From Blastocatellia bacterium (GTDB lineage: Bacteria; Acidobacteriota; Blastocatellia; Pyrinomonadales; Pyrinomonadaceae): a stretch of 7,139 nt of DNA. The stretch spans positions 1-7,139 of the forward strand of contig JACDAK010000180.1 of the NCBI GenBank assembly GCA_013695495.1, written 5' to 3'. Shown piece after piece: positions 5,317 to 7,139 of the stretch. The notes beneath the pieces were generated by a model. The model ran no database searches. It saw only the letters and a list, made by a program, of their open reading frames with translations, and had not been told where the DNA came from. The translations under genes were made by a program, and so were the position numbers. Numbering within the stretch: position 1 is the first letter of the stretch; the number at the start of each line of letters is the position of its first letter.

Positions 5317-7139
5317 TCAGGATCTGAGCATCTCCCGCCACGCCTCGTAGATCATGACCATGGCGAGGGTGTCGAGCTCGCAGTATTTCAGCAGCGCCGC
5401 CGAGATCGCGCCGCGTTCATAATCAGACATATCTTCGAATTGCAGCCGGGCGTAGGCCGTCATCGCGGCACCGCCCTCTTTCAGTTCGTCGTCATCGCCG
5501 CTGAGGAGCTCGAAATCTCGGTCGGACACGTCCTCGAACATCTTCGGAAGAAGGTCATACGGGTCGAGTATACGACCGTTTTCAGATCTGATCCATATCC
5601 AGTCTTTGAAGTTCTTACTGAGAATGCCGGCAGCATTTCCGTAGATCGGCTGCGAGTATTTTTGCTGCAGGTATTCGGACGAGTTCAGTACCGCGGGAAG
5701 CACCTTCTTGATCGAGTTTGAGCCCTTCGTGAATGGGTCGTAATAATGACGCTTTACAATACGGCACATGTCGATCATATTGCGTTCGCCTTCCCATTCT
5801 TCCACGTGATCTTTCTTTGATTTGGTGATGGTCCGGATGAAGGTGAGAAGCTCGTCAGCGTCTGCGGGCGGCAGCTCATCTTTTGTGAGCTGGGCGTAGA
5901 TCATGTTCAGATACGTGTTCTCATGGTCGGCAAATCTGAAGATGCTGCCGTTATCGGCCTGCAGTTCCGAACGAAGAGCACGAACGAAATCGTAGTTTGG
6001 GAATTTGCCTGGTTCAACGTTCAGGTATTCGCCAATGTGTTCGACGCGGCCGTCGTCGTAGGCGATGTGATGCGAATACTGAAACGCGATGCCCTCATAT
6101 GGGCGTCGGCCTTTGTTGAAGGGAATCGCGGCCATCGAGGTTTCGAAATCGATGAAATGGAGCGGAAATCGCCATTTGCTGAATTCGGCACTAAGGCCGT
6201 CGCGGTCGAGCCACGGCGTGGCGTCGCCGTCTCGAGCTTTTTCCACCTGAAGCCATTGGCGTGCGGCTTGCGAGATGCCCGGTTTGCCATCCCCTGTCGG
6301 CGAAATGTCCGCTTCGGTCAGCTCACGCATTTTAATCCGGCCCTCTTCAAAGAGTTTCTGCTTGCGCGAGCTCGAGAAATTCCAAACATCAAGAACCGTG
6401 GGCTCGGCGAGATCATTTTCTGTCCAGCCAAGAGCCTCACTCCAGCACTGTTGGTAACCGTCGAGCTTTCCGGCCGCGAGGTCCTCAGCCGAAGCTCGAA
6501 ATTCACAGCCTTTGCAGATGACGTTCGGCCGTGGGGTGATACGGGTGTCTTCAGCGTAGCTCTCGGCGTAGAAATGGGCACGTTCGATGAATGACCGGCC
6601 CAACTCGTCGGCACCGTCCGCGGTATTGTAGATCTGCTCGCAGGCATCATCCACGTTTACCCGGCACAATATAGGCGGAGTGAGGTCTTCGGGTAGTACG
6701 GGGGCAACAACGATCGTTCGCTTTCTGCCATTTGCATCGGATTTTACATGGAACTTTTGGTTGAGTCCGTCCGTGGGGCAGCGTGCCGATTTGTCCGCCA
6801 TCATCAGAAAAGCGTTGACAGAAAAGTCAGGAAACGCGCTGCTGAGGACATATTTCTGAAATGCCACGTCAAAAAGATATGTCTTCCAGCCGGCAAGGAT
6901 GCCTCCGCTTTTCTTGAACAAGCTGTCGGCAGAACCGTCGAACGATTTTGATTTAACCTCAATGAGGTCGAAGTGATCGCCCTTCTTCACGAGCACATCT
7001 ACTCGGATGAAGAAGCTTTCGAAGGCGATCGCGGCTTCGAAGATAGTAACGTTGTCGGCCATTAGAAGCTCGTTGGTTTGGGCAAGAGCCTCATCGTAGG
7101 CCAGGGCGTCTACCGACACTCCGCCCGGAAAGTGATGTT
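5317..7139 (-). CDS. DUF2779 protein, Cas4/RecB-like nuclease plus RNase H-like domain (5'-truncated by window)
   Basis: The frame stays open to the right edge, so the N-terminus is missing. A GTG at 7119 begins inside conserved sequence: HHFPGG is encoded just upstream, matching the FPGG motif of the family. Numbered from that GTG, residues 27-60 hold a PD-(D/E)XK-type core, with D41 in RVDVLVKK and E54/K56 in LIEVKSKS. C202, C205 (CKGC) and C225 (QQCW) could be three ligands of a Cas4/AddB-like iron-sulphur cluster whose first Cys lies off the window. DUF2779 covers about 318-530 with HFIDFETSMAAIPF, RRPYEGIAFQYSHH, ADHENTYLNMIY, KGSNSIKKVLPAVLNSS and PYDLLPKMFED. D324/E326, a middle HEN or ID block and D583 in YCELDT resemble a DEDD exonuclease. 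An acidic segment GDDDELKE (541-548) precedes the last motif. Activity is inferred; the family has no firm function that I know of. Mug follows after 8 bases. Confidence 0.88.
   Translation of the reverse strand, partial: HHFPGGVSVDALAYDEALAQTNELLMADNVTIFEAAIAFESFFIRVDVLVKKGDHFDLIEVKSKSFDGSADSLFKKSGGILAGWKTYLFDVAFQKYVLSSAFPDFSVNAFLMMADKSARCPTDGLNQKFHVKSDANGRKRTIVVAPVLPEDLTPPILCRVNVDDACEQIYNTADGADELGRSFIERAHFYAESYAEDTRITPRPNVICKGCEFRASAEDLAAGKLDGYQQCWSEALGWTENDLAEPTVLDVWNFSSSRKQKLFEEGRIKMRELTEADISPTGDGKPGISQAARQWLQVEKARDGDATPWLDRDGLSAEFSKWRFPLHFIDFETSMAAIPFNKGRRPYEGIAFQYSHHIAYDDGRVEHIGEYLNVEPGKFPNYDFVRALRSELQADNGSIFRFADHENTYLNMIYAQLTKDELPPADADELLTFIRTITKSKKDHVEEWEGERNMIDMCRIVKRHYYDPFTKGSNSIKKVLPAVLNSSEYLQQKYSQPIYGNAAGILSKNFKDWIWIRSENGRILDPYDLLPKMFEDVSDRDFELLSGDDDELKEGGAAMTAYARLQFEDMSDYERGAISAALLKYCELDTLAMVMIYEAWREMLRS

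Noticed and set aside
5923..6594. 223-codon + strand frame opposite the DUF2779 gene
   Set aside because: It is a shadow of a strongly supported coding frame and has no recognisable family or ribosome site.
7117..7119. GTG at 7119 as the true start of the DUF2779 gene
   Set aside because: The frame is open to the window edge, and the codons just upstream encode the family-like HHFPGG, so the gene continues outside.
5317..7139. CRISPR-associated Cas4 gene
   Set aside because: The nuclease region is Cas4-like, but the DUF2779 domain, the absence of other cas genes and the absence of any repeat-spacer array argue against a CRISPR locus.

Overview
The window looks like ordinary chromosome of a moderately GC-rich bacterium. 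The best guess is Acidobacteriota, perhaps Blastocatellia/Pyrinomonadales. That guess rests on the secreted glycine-zipper protein at 2518-4074, a type I associate with that phylum, on the style of the Mug and DUF2779 proteins, and on IS-end-like repeats. It is inferred from remembered protein style, not from a marker gene or a search.

Layout. Positions 1-86 look like the outer end of an insertion sequence: a perfect hairpin, then two imperfect 25-bp repeats running to an ACA terminus. Next, on the + strand, come a small DUF1801 protein (228-644) and guaA, GMP synthase (713-2257). guaA has its own near-consensus promoter, a strong Shine-Dalgarno sequence and a TTG start. A 260-bp intergenic region (2258-2517) holds two pairs of 8-bp direct repeats, all in one 11-bp register, plus hairpin-forming sequence. 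It leads into a large exported protein with a C-terminal glycine zipper (2518-4074), which ends at a clear intrinsic terminator (4098-4127).

The right half is a minus-strand cluster read from the right edge towards that terminator. It starts with a 5'-truncated DUF2779 protein (5317-7139, continuing beyond the window) that combines a Cas4/RecB-like PD-(D/E)XK nuclease region with an RNase H-like exonuclease-type domain. Eight bases later comes a Mug-type mismatch uracil/thymine DNA glycosylase (4757-5308), then a DUF3828 lipoprotein (4133-4723). The nuclease and glycosylase are spaced like an operon and suggest DNA repair or nucleic-acid processing. The lipoprotein may be co-transcribed or may have its own, possibly leaderless, promoter.

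No complete defence system, CRISPR array, tRNA or rRNA was seen. The items most worth following up are the DUF2779-Mug pairing, the phased repeats before the glycine-zipper gene, the IS-end junction, and two genes without a Shine-Dalgarno sequence whose -10-like boxes sit at leaderless distance.
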